Below are positions 1-7,205 of a stretch of DNA of 8,468 nt, one piece after another. A model generated the notes under the pieces. The model was not told where the DNA came from. It saw only the letters and a program-made list of their open reading frames with translations, and ran no database searches. Source of the stretch: DATKMG01 sp035541995 (GTDB lineage: Bacteria > Acidobacteriota > Terriglobia > Versatilivoradales > Versatilivoraceae); assembly GCA_035541995.1 (NCBI GenBank), contig DATKMG010000042.1, positions 1-8,468 of the forward strand, written 5' to 3'. The position numbers and the translations under genes are program-made. Within the stretch, counting starts at the first letter, position 1. Every line of letters starts with the position of its first letter.

Positions 1-11
1 CAATCCATCCC

Positions 12-122
12 CAACCCTGAAAAGGGTTGAATACACAAACCCATTTGCAGAGCATGGCTGTGTCGAAACTTCATTTTATTGACATGGTAAAACGGGGTTT
101 TGTCCAACCCTTTTCAGGGTTG
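12..122. repeat. Inverted pair of a hairpin palindrome
   Basis: CAACCCTGAAAAGGGTTG at 12-29 is a 7-bp stem with a GAAA loop. Its exact reverse complement occurs at 105-122. The similarity continues inward: 33-47 matches the complement of 89-103 at 11 of 15 positions. The two copies therefore form one larger imperfect inverted repeat around about 41 bp. A close relative lies at 7121-7137. No transposase is present. This resembles the paired REP-type palindromes dispersed between genes in many bacterial genomes. Whether it is mobile, structural or a transcript-end element cannot be told from one window. Confidence 0.75.
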
Positions 123-145
123 CCCGATCTTTGGGTGGTCAAAAG

Positions 146-209
146 CGAGGGTTGGTCTCAAAAGAAGCAGACCAACCCTCGGCTGGAAAATCGAACCGCT
201 TCGCGGTTC
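146..209. repeat. Two hairpins upstream of the aminotransferase gene
   Basis: Positions 146-158 pair perfectly with 169-181 (13 bp, rich in the motif AGGGTTGGTCT) around a 10-nt loop. Directly after it, GAACCGC at 193-199 pairs with 203-209 around a 3-nt loop. No U-run follows either stem, so a classical intrinsic terminator is not supported. They lie about 220-280 bp before the start at 430 and could be repeats or leader structure. The remaining stretch, 210-429, holds no gene and no promoter I would defend. Confidence 0.6.
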
Positions 210-429
210 CCGGTGCCCGCCACTCCTGTTCGCACCCCCATGCGGAACCAACCATTGCTATTGGCTGATTCCTGTGGTAATTGTTTGGTTTATTTGAGTT
301 CCCTCCCGGAATTGAGCCGACGCGTGAGTTGGTACGCTGAATCAAACTCATTTCTGGCAGATAGAGTGACTTGTTCCTTGGAAAACCTGTCGTATCCAAC
401 AAGAGAAATCAGCACTTCGGAGGAATTTG

Positions 430-1725
430 ATGAGCAAGCTAGCGCTTTTAGGAGGCCAGCCGGTTCGAACAAAACCCTGGCCCAGCTGGCCGGTGTTTGA
501 CGCAGGGGAAGAAAGGGCGCTTCTGGAGGTCTTACGGAGCGGGAAATGGTGGCACTTGTCGTTGGAGGAGGGGGCCGAGGCAGCAGGAACAGCCGGTGTT
601 CAGCCAAGCTCGAAGGTTGCTGAATTTGAAAGAGCCTTTGCCGCATTGCAGCGGGCACAGTACGGAATTGCCTGTGCTACCGGGACTGCCGCTCTAGAGA
701 TTGCCCTCAAGGCCTTGGGTATTGGACCAGGAGACGAGGTTATAGTGCCGCCGTATACTTTTGTAGCCACTGCCAGCGCTGTTCTATCCATTAATGCCGT
801 CCCGGTTTTTGTAGACATTGAGTCCGACACATTCAATATTTCTCCAGCGAGGATTCAACAAGCGGTCACGCCTGGAACTAAAGCAATAATTCCCGTTCAT
901 TTTGCTGGACAAGCTGCCGACATGGAATCGATCTTCAGCATCGCAACTAAGCACCAGCTAAGGGTCATAGAAGACGCGGCTCACGCGCACGGAGCCGCCT
1001 GGCGAGGACGGGGACTGGGCAGCCTGGGGGACGCCGGGACGTTTAGTTTTCAGGCCTCCAAGAACATGACTTCGGGTGAGGGAGGAGCCGTCCTGACGAA
1101 CATCGAGGATCTGGCGGTGCGGTGCAGGTCTTACGTTTGGGGAGGACGGGACGTAGGGCGGCCCTGGTACGAGTACCACAGGCTGGGCTGGAATTACCGC
1201 CTGACCGAATTTCAAGCGGCCATTCTCCTGCACCAATTGAAGCGAGTGGAAGCCCAGACCCGAATTCGCCTGAAGAACGCTCAATACCTCACTGGTCGGC
1301 TGTCTTCAATACCTGGGATTCGTCCGCTGAAGGTCACGCCCGATGCCACCACGCATTCTTACCATATCTACATATTCCGTTTTAATCCGCAGGAATTCGG
1401 GTTAGAGCGAACCCAGTTCTTGGCAGCCCTCTCTAGGGAGGGAGTTCTTTGTTCCGAGGGTTATGTTCACCCGCTATATCGCAACCCGATGTTCCTTAAC
1501 CAGGACTTCTATCCCCGTGGGTGTCCGATCACTTGCGGGCACTACCATTCGACGATTGACTATGCTTCTTTTGCAGACCTCTGTCCGAATGCGGAAAGAG
1601 CTTGCCAGGAGGCCGTCTGGCTGGAACACCGACAACTGTTGGGCAGCCAGGATGACATGGACGACATTGCGGCCGCAGTGGAGAAGATCTATGAAAACCG
1701 CCAGGAATTATTGACAGTCGGGTAA
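430..1725 (+). CDS. DegT/DnrJ/EryC1/StrS family PLP-dependent aminotransferase
   Basis: This is a fold-type I PLP aminotransferase of the family that transaminates keto-sugars or keto-cyclitols, usually with glutamate or glutamine as donor (family knowledge). The 431-residue length fits a complete member. Visible landmarks: the glycine-rich ATGTAALEIAL segment that binds cofactor phosphate; IEDAAHAHG, with D182 expected to contact the pyridine nitrogen; and FSFQASKNMTSGEGG, with K211 the expected Schiff-base lysine before G216-E217-G218-G219. GWNYRLTEFQAAIL and YVHPLYRNPMF further on are also typical. The start is the ATG at 430, because GGAGGA at 419-424 sits 5 nt upstream; a TTG one codon earlier is less likely. 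The tail resembles the AHBA-synthase/scyllo-inosose aminotransferase branch, but the substrate cannot be assigned. No sugar-nucleotide or cyclitol genes are adjacent, so it looks like a stand-alone gene. Confidence 0.96.
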   Translation: MSKLALLGGQPVRTKPWPSWPVFDAGEERALLEVLRSGKWWHLSLEEGAEAAGTAGVQPSSKVAEFERAFAALQRAQYGIACATGTAALEIALKALGIGPGDEVIVPPYTFVATASAVLSINAVPVFVDIESDTFNISPARIQQAVTPGTKAIIPVHFAGQAADMESIFSIATKHQLRVIEDAAHAHGAAWRGRGLGSLGDAGTFSFQASKNMTSGEGGAVLTNIEDLAVRCRSYVWGGRDVGRPWYEYHRLGWNYRLTEFQAAILLHQLKRVEAQTRIRLKNAQYLTGRLSSIPGIRPLKVTPDATTHSYHIYIFRFNPQEFGLERTQFLAALSREGVLCSEGYVHPLYRNPMFLNQDFYPRGCPITCGHYHSTIDYASFADLCPNAERACQEAVWLEHRQLLGSQDDMDDIAAAVEKIYENRQELLTVG

Positions 1726-1809
1726 TTCCGTGAGAATGAAAGAACGACACGAGGAGTCGAGATTTTAAGTATGCCTTTAAAGCCGCGAGGCAAGTCAGCA
1801 AGATGCTTA

Positions 1810-2104
1810 CCGCGGAGGCGCAGAGCCGCTGAGATGAGACGAGATGAAATAAGAGGAGAGGAGAGAGAAGTTCCTGTGGCAGATCGTCTTTTGAGTTTGG
1901 AAATGGATCAGTCTTGAAGGGTGATTCCAAGTTTTGCCATAGGGCGTTTTTGTGAAACGCCAGGAGTAGACGACTGAAACCTCCGTCCTACAGCTTGCTG
2001 CCCAGGTAATTGACCAATTACAGGGTTTGCGATTAGCCAAGAGACAACAGCGTATTGGCTGTCTGTTTTCCTGTCGCAATCTCGGCGTCTCAGCGTCTCC
2101 GCGG
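1810..2104. repeat. MITE-like segment with 24-bp inverted ends
   Basis: CCGCGGAGGCGCAGAGCCGC and four more bases at 1810-1833 match the reverse complement of 2081-2104 at 20 of 24 positions. Together they bracket about 295 bp that encode nothing convincing. Inside are a GA-rich tract (1831-1870), a hairpin GGCGTTT/AAACGCC at 1943-1961, a 16-nt palindrome at 2006-2021 and a 6-bp stem at 2035-2060. The ends are close to a GC-rich sequence that I recall as dispersed in Acidobacteria. No target-site duplication is evident. It fills most of the 479-bp spacer between the aminotransferase and permease genes. Confidence 0.55.
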
Positions 2105-2204
2105 ATAATTTCTTTTCTCAAGTTTATGAACATGTTTCTTGCCTTCTGTGATCGATCCTTAAGTCAGTTGCATACGTCTGCCTAATCCTCAATCTGAAGG
2201 CCCT

Positions 2205-3626
2205 ATGAATTCTGACCTATCTTCGAACTTGGTCCCGGGCAAGAATAATGCCCCATCTGAAATCAAACTACGGCGCGTGTTGAAGCTTCATGATCTGGTG
2301 ATTTACGGGATCATCCTGATTCAACCGGTGGCTGCGTTGCCGTTGTTTGGGCACGCCAACCACATTTCCAGAGGGCACGCAGTCACAACCATTCTTCTGG
2401 CAATGGTAGCAATGGTATGCACAGCCGCCAGCTATGGGCGCATGGCTAGCCGCTATCCTTTGGCGGGTTCGGCTTATACATATGTCGGCAAAGCGTTGCA
2501 TCCACACCTGGGTTTTCTGGCAGGCTGGGCCATGTTTTTGGACTATCTGCTCGTTCCTTTAATCTGCGCCATCTACACCAGCGTCGCCACCCACCACCTC
2601 TTTCCGGCTATTCCATATACTGTTTGGATTCTCTTTTATGCCGCAGGCTTCACGGTCTTGAATCTTTATGGGATCAAGGTTACTGCGGGCACCAATTGGG
2701 TTTTGCTGATTGTGATGAGTGGTGTTGTGTTTGGATTCATGGCGGCTGCAATCCATTTTGTCGTTACGAAAGGTGGGGCCGCTGGGCTCTTGCGGCTTCA
2801 GCCCCTTTATGATCCTAAGACTTTCTCCTTTGACGCCTTATGGGCAGGCACAGCACTGGCAGCATTGACCTATGGTGGATTCGACGGGTTGACGACACTC
2901 TCGGAAGAAGTGGAAAATCCCCGGCGGAATATGCTTCTGGCGGTTGTGCTGACTTGCCTGATCACAGGCATCTGGAGTGGGTCTCAGGTCTATCTAGCCC
3001 AGTTGTCCTGGCCCGAATGGCAAACGTTCGGAAAGACGGGATTGGGAAGTTCAGCGGACATGGCATCTCTGGATACCGCTATCCTGGCGGTGGCACGGAG
3101 AGTTGGAGGTGCGGGGTTAGATGCGGCTCTAGCATGTATCCTGGTGCTGGCCAGCGTGGGATCTGGAATTACTGGTCAGGCTGGCGCAGCACGATTGCTA
3201 TACGGAATGGGCCGTGATGGTGTATTGCCGCGACGGTTCTTCGGCCGGTTGGACCGCAAGCATGCGGAGCCGGTAGGGAATTTGCTCCTCATCGGCGCGC
3301 TGGTTCTGGCGGGAGCGCTTTCCCTGAACTATGAAGAGACGGCACGTCTGATCAACTTTGGCGCCTTTCTGGCATTCATGGGAGTCAACCTGGCAACGTT
3401 GAGAGAGTTCTTTTCCCTCGGAGAGGAAAAGACCCTGATGCGGGTAGCCACGGAGCTGATCTCTCCCATCATTGGTTTCGTGATATGCGCCTTGATCTGG
3501 TGGGCATTACCCTTAAGGACTCATTTGGTAGGTGGGGTCTGGCTCGCTGCGGGGATCATCTATCTGGCTGTTCGGACCAAGGGATTCCAACAAGGCGCCG
3601 TGAAAATTGACTTCTCACAGGTTTGA
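2205..3626 (+). CDS. APC-family amino acid/polyamine permease, PuuP-like
   Basis: This is an inner-membrane transporter of the amino acid-polyamine-organocation superfamily, 473 residues, with hydrophobic segments consistent with the usual 12 helices. From memory it follows E. coli putrescine importer PuuP through several blocks: SYGRMASRYPLAGSAYTYV (about 76-94), LHPHLGFLAGWAMFLDYLLVP (98-118), GGFDGLTTLSEE (224-235), AARLLYGMGRDGVLPRRFFG (328-347) and LINFGAFLAFMGVNL (382-396). The N-terminal 28 residues are hydrophilic and presumably cytoplasmic. Uptake of an amino acid or amine by proton symport is a family-level inference; the substrate is not determined. The start at 2205 has only a weak Shine-Dalgarno (GAAGG, 4 nt upstream), but no in-frame alternative precedes TM1 more convincingly. 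It is separated from the aminotransferase by repeats and converges on the ceramidase-like gene. Confidence 0.95.
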   Translation: MNSDLSSNLVPGKNNAPSEIKLRRVLKLHDLVIYGIILIQPVAALPLFGHANHISRGHAVTTILLAMVAMVCTAASYGRMASRYPLAGSAYTYVGKALHPHLGFLAGWAMFLDYLLVPLICAIYTSVATHHLFPAIPYTVWILFYAAGFTVLNLYGIKVTAGTNWVLLIVMSGVVFGFMAAAIHFVVTKGGAAGLLRLQPLYDPKTFSFDALWAGTALAALTYGGFDGLTTLSEEVENPRRNMLLAVVLTCLITGIWSGSQVYLAQLSWPEWQTFGKTGLGSSADMASLDTAILAVARRVGGAGLDAALACILVLASVGSGITGQAGAARLLYGMGRDGVLPRRFFGRLDRKHAEPVGNLLLIGALVLAGALSLNYEETARLINFGAFLAFMGVNLATLREFFSLGEEKTLMRVATELISPIIGFVICALIWWALPLRTHLVGGVWLAAGIIYLAVRTKGFQQGAVKIDFSQV

Positions 3627-3629
3627 GTG

Positions 3630-3736
3630 GCCAGACACAATGCCACGAGGTGGAGTGTCCCGAAGGGACACGAGAAAGCAGCCCCGGGTTGAGCGGCAGC
3701 AGAAGGCCGACGCGACACCCGGGGATTGCCAGACAC
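3630..3736. repeat. Hairpin element between 9-bp direct repeats in the convergent gap
   Basis: GTGTCCCGAAGGGACAC (3655-3671) is a 7-bp stem with a GAA loop. A second, larger hairpin pairs CCCCGGGT (3682-3689) with ACCCGGGG (3717-3724) and nests CGGC/GCCG inside at 3694-3709. The whole is bounded by GCCAGACAC at 3630-3638 and again at 3728-3736, which looks like a target-site duplication. The element begins 3 bp after the permease stop and ends about 30 bp from the stop of the opposite gene. It could serve as a bidirectional transcript end, although no U-run is present. Confidence 0.6.
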
Positions 3737-3766
3737 CTAAAGAACTCTTCCTATCGATCACCCCAG

Positions 3767-5137
3767 TCAATTGCTCAACTGTGCCACCAGTTCCCTGACC
3801 TTTTGGACGAGAGTGTCTTCGGTGCTCATAGCCCAACGCGAAGGGAAGTCGTAATAGAGCATCGAGGCCTCGGCTTCATATCCCCCCTCGAGCAGGATTC
3901 GGCTGGACGGGATGTACGCAAAGACATCATTGGAGTAGCCGGCTACCCAGAGACGTTCCTGACCCAACTCACGCTTCAGCCGCAAGGCATAATCCACCAC
4001 CACTTCACCGCTCATTGCCACCAGGGTTAACTCCTTGTCAAAACGCCAGACTTGAACGGGCGCGTTGTAGCCGCGAGGAAGACCCTCGCCGCGATCCAGC
4101 CGATCCAGATTTCGTTGGGCGTGACGCCGCACATAGACATCCTGGTTATTCAGTCGTTCCGCAAAGATCTCACGGCTGGGTGGCGGATCCAGTTGCAGCT
4201 GCGCTTGATCGAAAGCTGTCTTCAAGGGCGCCGTGACTTCCGTCATCGGACGGCTGAGTACGCCGGCCACCGCACCGGCCATTTCCAGGCCGTGTTCGGC
4301 AACATCGGCCAGCTTGCCTCTTGGCTGAGGGTTGGCGTCTCCACCGCAACCTGTCAGGAAGAATGCTGTGGCTTCGGGATATACAGCCTCCAGGTTCTTC
4401 ATAGCTGTCCCCGGCCAGTCACCACTCACCCGGTAGAAGTCCCCGCCCAGCGTTGTGGCATGACAGGCATAACCAAAAACAATGGCGCGGACTTCCCCCT
4501 TAAGCGAGTCCACTCGCAGTACCGGAACTTCCCGGTCCACAGGGCCTTCTGGATTCGCGCCAAAATCCACGCCGTTGGATGTGAAGATCCGTCGGTTGAC
4601 TGCGAAACCTGCCTGACCATGCCCCATGAAAAGCCGGACGGGCTCCAGCTTGCCCATGGCGTCTTCCACCGCGGAGAAAACCTGCTCAGCCATCTTGTCC
4701 GTATGGCGCTTGATCACTGCAGCGTCCTTCTCTGATAATGACAACAGTCCGGGAAGATTCCCTTGTACAGCCGGTCCACAATGAGTGTGACTGGCTACAA
4801 TCAGGAAACTTGCCCGATCTATGCCCCATTTGGTTTTGAGCCTGGAGGCAATGGTTTCAGAGAAATCTCTGGTTACACCCACCAGTTCAACAGAGACCAG
4901 CACGCTGGTTTGCCCTTTCGAATCCCCCAAAACCAGGGCTCTTGCATAAATGGGTTGCTCCACTCCTTCGGAAGGCTTCGTTCGCGACGCGTACCCCGAT
5001 AGGTATATCGGATCCGTGGGGGTAATTTCGCGCTTGCCTGTACCCGCACGAAATTGCTCTCCGAAGGCTGCGCCGCTGATCGACCCAGCGCAAAGAATCA
5101 AACTTAAGATTTCAATCAAGATGGAAACTGCCCTCAT
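3767..5137 (-). CDS. Secreted neutral/alkaline ceramidase-like protein
   Basis: The N-terminal domain belongs to the neutral/alkaline non-lysosomal ceramidase family, zinc amidases that release fatty acid from ceramide (family knowledge). The start at 5137 is followed by a hydrophobic signal peptide ending near SISGAAFG (19-26), so export is likely. Family marks: FRAGTGKREITP (29-40), LSGYASR (46-52), VASHTHCGP (114-122) with H117/H119, GYACHATTLGGD (222-233) with H226, GCGGDANP (263-270), SGE (376-378) and GGYEAE (418-423). Some of these His/Glu residues should bind zinc. At 456 residues it lacks room for the long C-terminal domain of the Pseudomonas enzyme. The position I align with the catalytic serine of that enzyme is N269, so true ceramidase activity is doubtful. 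An AGGAGG (complement of 5148-5153) lies 10 nt upstream, a slightly long spacing. Confidence 0.9.
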   Translation of the reverse strand: MRAVSILIEILSLILCAGSISGAAFGEQFRAGTGKREITPTDPIYLSGYASRTKPSEGVEQPIYARALVLGDSKGQTSVLVSVELVGVTRDFSETIASRLKTKWGIDRASFLIVASHTHCGPAVQGNLPGLLSLSEKDAAVIKRHTDKMAEQVFSAVEDAMGKLEPVRLFMGHGQAGFAVNRRIFTSNGVDFGANPEGPVDREVPVLRVDSLKGEVRAIVFGYACHATTLGGDFYRVSGDWPGTAMKNLEAVYPEATAFFLTGCGGDANPQPRGKLADVAEHGLEMAGAVAGVLSRPMTEVTAPLKTAFDQAQLQLDPPPSREIFAERLNNQDVYVRRHAQRNLDRLDRGEGLPRGYNAPVQVWRFDKELTLVAMSGEVVVDYALRLKRELGQERLWVAGYSNDVFAYIPSSRILLEGGYEAEASMLYYDFPSRWAMSTEDTLVQKVRELVAQLSN

Positions 5138-5519
5138 GGTTACGCATCCTCCTACGTCTCAAGCTTGGACTGTCACAGCAATTGGCTTCCCTTGGTAAGG
5201 GCAGCCTTAGATCCTTTCAATTGGCACGTTCATTGAGTGGGATTTTTCATGAAATTAGATGATTCTGCAACTTCGAGTTGAACCTTCAGGCTGGAACCGG
5301 GCTGAGGTCTCAAGCATATAATATACAACAGATCGAGCCCGCTCCAAAAACTCCTTTGAGTCATTGCACGCGAGGTAATAGAATGAGTAATTGCGGGTAT
5401 GGCTGTGCTGCATTTTACTGGAGTAATAGCAAAGCTCGGCCCGAAAACCATATATGGGTGATCGTTCAGGGGATGGTCTGTGCGTTCTCCCCGCGAGGAC
5501 CCCGTGGGGGAGGTAGAGC
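5138..5519. promoter_or_regulatory. Divergent intergenic region between the ceramidase-like and DUF362 genes
   Basis: No gene is supported in these 382 bp, which should hold promoters for both flanking genes. Visible: CAATTGGC repeated directly at 5179-5186 and 5218-5225; small hairpins CCCTT/AAGGG at 5189-5201 and CAACT/AGTTG at 5268-5280; and a perfect TATAAT at 5317-5322 on the + strand without a convincing -35 box at normal spacing. GAGTAAT or GGTAATAG-like motifs recur between about 5370 and 5430. None of these is strong enough to name a specific promoter or operator. Confidence 0.35.
5487..5513 (+). promoter_or_regulatory. Ribosome binding site inside a GC hairpin
   Basis: GGAGG at 5509-5513 lies 6 nt before the GTG at 5520 and fixes that start. 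Just upstream, 5488-5495 can pair with 5503-5510 (8 bp with two G-U pairs, 7-nt loop). In another register CTCCCC at 5487-5492 pairs with GGGGAG at 5507-5512. Either fold covers part of the Shine-Dalgarno, which could throttle translation. Pairing was read by eye, with no energy calculation. Confidence 0.4.
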
Positions 5520-7055
5520 GTGGAAAGAAGGGCTTTTCTGAGGATGATGGCAGGATACGGGGCAGCATCGTGGACTGCTCCCGCAATCACGGTGCTGGCG
5601 CGTGGAGGGGTCGCTCCAGCCTACTTTGGTTTGCATCCCTTCATTGAAGCGCACCCCGAGGCAGTTTTCATTCGGTACACTCACGTCTCGTCAAGAAACG
5701 ATTCGGAGGCAAAGAGACGTGCATCTTTTGCGCTGGCCGAACGGATCTTTACCTTGCGAGATACTCCCGGCGTGCCTCTGACCCACAAGTTCGCGATCAA
5801 GCCGAACTTGACAGCGACCAGGGCCAGTGGGCTCACTTATGCCATCATCACAGATCCTTACGTCGTGGAGGGCGTCATCGATGGATTGAAGCAACTGGGA
5901 GTTCCTGGGGGTAATATCTACGTACGTGAAGGGCTCGGATCTGATCAGCGAGGGACTGGATACCCGGAGATGGCCCATCGGAGTGGAGTTCACTTTGCCG
6001 ACGATGATGCGAAGGTTCCGACCTTAAAAGAATGTCCCGATGGTGTCATGTTCAGGCGGACCAAGTATCTTGGTCCATTCAATTACCCTGATAACTACCT
6101 GATCAACATCTCGAAGTTTAAAGCCCACACCATGGGTTTGACTCTTTGCGTGAAGAATCTGCAGGGAACGAATATCCAGCCTTACATCCAGTTCTGTTAC
6201 CCACCCGTCAACAAGATTGCCGGAGATTTTCAGGCGGATTGGAAGCAGCATATTGATGACCTCCACGCTCAGCATGAACGTGCGGGGATTCCGCGGTGGA
6301 ATACAGAAAAGGGACCCTATATGGAGCGGTGGGTGCAGAGGACACTCGACAATTATTCGTTGGTAAGGTCGGTGGTGGGGCTGAACATCATCGAAGGCGT
6401 TTATGCCCAGAACGGTGATGGATTCAGCGGGGGCCCCGGGATTGCTGGAGGGCCCGACATTTTCATGACGAACGCTCTGATTTTCGGGAAAGATGCTTTC
6501 CGTGTCGACATTATTGGCCATTGGCTGGGCGGGCATGAACCCGGCAATTTCGGCCTCTTCCACATCGCACGCGAACGCGGAGTTTCGACGGCTCTCAATC
6601 CACGGAATATCCCGGTTTACGTATGGGAGAACAACGGACCTGAACTCACTCCACTCAACAAGCTGACCCGAACTCCGCTAACGACCCTTTATCTTGCCAG
6701 GCCCAATGAGCCCCAATACCATCTCTGCAATGAGCCTTACGACTATCCTGGTGAGAAAGTCACGGCGTGCTTGTCGGGTGGGGAGACGCCTGCACTAAGG
6801 ATTCTTGGCCAGAACCAACCCGGTGGAAGTCCTTCATCGCTTGTGGTTGAATACAGCTTGCCCACGGACGGACTTGCTTCGGTGGATGTGTACGATTCGA
6901 CTGGTCGACGGCTCGACGTGCTGGCCCAGGGACGAATGCAGAGAGGTGTGCACATGGTTTCCTGGAGCACGAAGCAATCCGCCCCAGGACCTTACTATTG
7001 CCGACTGAGGACTGAAGGCTTTGATAGGGCGAGCCGCATCTTGCTGGCCAGTTGA
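5520..7055 (+). CDS. Tat-exported DUF362 protein with FlgD-like/T9SS-type C-terminal domain
   Basis: This 511-residue protein starts at a GTG supported by GGAGG 6 nt upstream. MERRAFLRMMAG at the N-terminus has R3-R4 in an RRxFLR context followed by a mildly hydrophobic stretch, a plausible Tat signal, so a periplasmic or surface location is likely. The body (about 60-400) matches DUF362: FAIKPNLT (K94-P95-N96), DPYVVEGVIDGLKQLG and NISKFKAHTMGLTLCVKNLQG (196-216). The family's function is unknown; some members carry Fe-S domains, but no CxxCxxC cluster is visible here. Residues 429-511 form a separate module: LGQNQPGG, YSLPTDG (445-451), VYDSTGRRLDVL, GVHMVSW and YYCRLRTEGF. This is the pattern of FlgD-Ig/T9SS type A sorting domains. 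It is divergent from the ceramidase-like gene, and no ferredoxin or secretion genes are nearby. Confidence 0.9.
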   Translation: MERRAFLRMMAGYGAASWTAPAITVLARGGVAPAYFGLHPFIEAHPEAVFIRYTHVSSRNDSEAKRRASFALAERIFTLRDTPGVPLTHKFAIKPNLTATRASGLTYAIITDPYVVEGVIDGLKQLGVPGGNIYVREGLGSDQRGTGYPEMAHRSGVHFADDDAKVPTLKECPDGVMFRRTKYLGPFNYPDNYLINISKFKAHTMGLTLCVKNLQGTNIQPYIQFCYPPVNKIAGDFQADWKQHIDDLHAQHERAGIPRWNTEKGPYMERWVQRTLDNYSLVRSVVGLNIIEGVYAQNGDGFSGGPGIAGGPDIFMTNALIFGKDAFRVDIIGHWLGGHEPGNFGLFHIARERGVSTALNPRNIPVYVWENNGPELTPLNKLTRTPLTTLYLARPNEPQYHLCNEPYDYPGEKVTACLSGGETPALRILGQNQPGGSPSSLVVEYSLPTDGLASVDVYDSTGRRLDVLAQGRMQRGVHMVSWSTKQSAPGPYYCRLRTEGFDRASRILLAS

Positions 7056-7064
7056 CTTATCCCA

Positions 7065-7205
7065 CCGGGTTCGAACCTGGAAAATGCCCCATTGACGCCT
7101 CAAATCTAACCTTCGTCATTCAACCCCTTCAGGGTTGTCATCGCCTTTGAAACCCACCGTGGGCTGCCGCCCACGGCTATTGAAATTCGGCCCCGATCGG
7201 GGTCG
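7065..7205. repeat. Cluster of four hairpins after the DUF362 gene
   Basis: A near-palindrome at 7065-7080 (CCGGGTTCGAACCTGG) begins 9 bp after the stop codon. It is followed by CAACCCCTTCAGGGTTG at 7121-7137 (related to the pair at 12-122), then CCGTGGGC/GCCCACGG with a 4-nt loop at 7157-7176, and finally a palindrome at 7188-7205 centred on CCCCGATCGGGG. None is followed by a U-run. The tight 7121-7205 group looks like a composite REP-type repeat of the sort scattered through acidobacterial spacers. It may also end transcripts from the gene upstream. Confidence 0.65.

Noticed and set aside
27..500. 157-codon open frame at the left end
   Set aside because: It runs through two hairpin repeats, overlaps the well-supported aminotransferase start, and its translation shows no domain-like pattern.
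430..3626. Aminotransferase and permease as an operon
   Set aside because: They share a strand but are 479 bp apart, with a repeat element between them and no functional link beyond broad nitrogen metabolism.
4052..4735. 227-codon + strand frame
   Set aside because: It lies antisense inside the ceramidase-like gene; the minus-strand frame has the signal peptide and family motifs.
5278..5322. Sigma-70 promoter using TTGAAC (5278-5283) and TATAAT (5317-5322)
   Set aside because: The spacer between the boxes is 33 nt, far from the usual 16-18, so only the -10-like match remains.
7065..7080. tRNA T-arm-like sequence (GGTTCGAACC)
   Set aside because: The T-stem does not pair beyond the loop in tRNA register, and no acceptor, D or anticodon arm is visible around it. 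It is better read as a palindrome.
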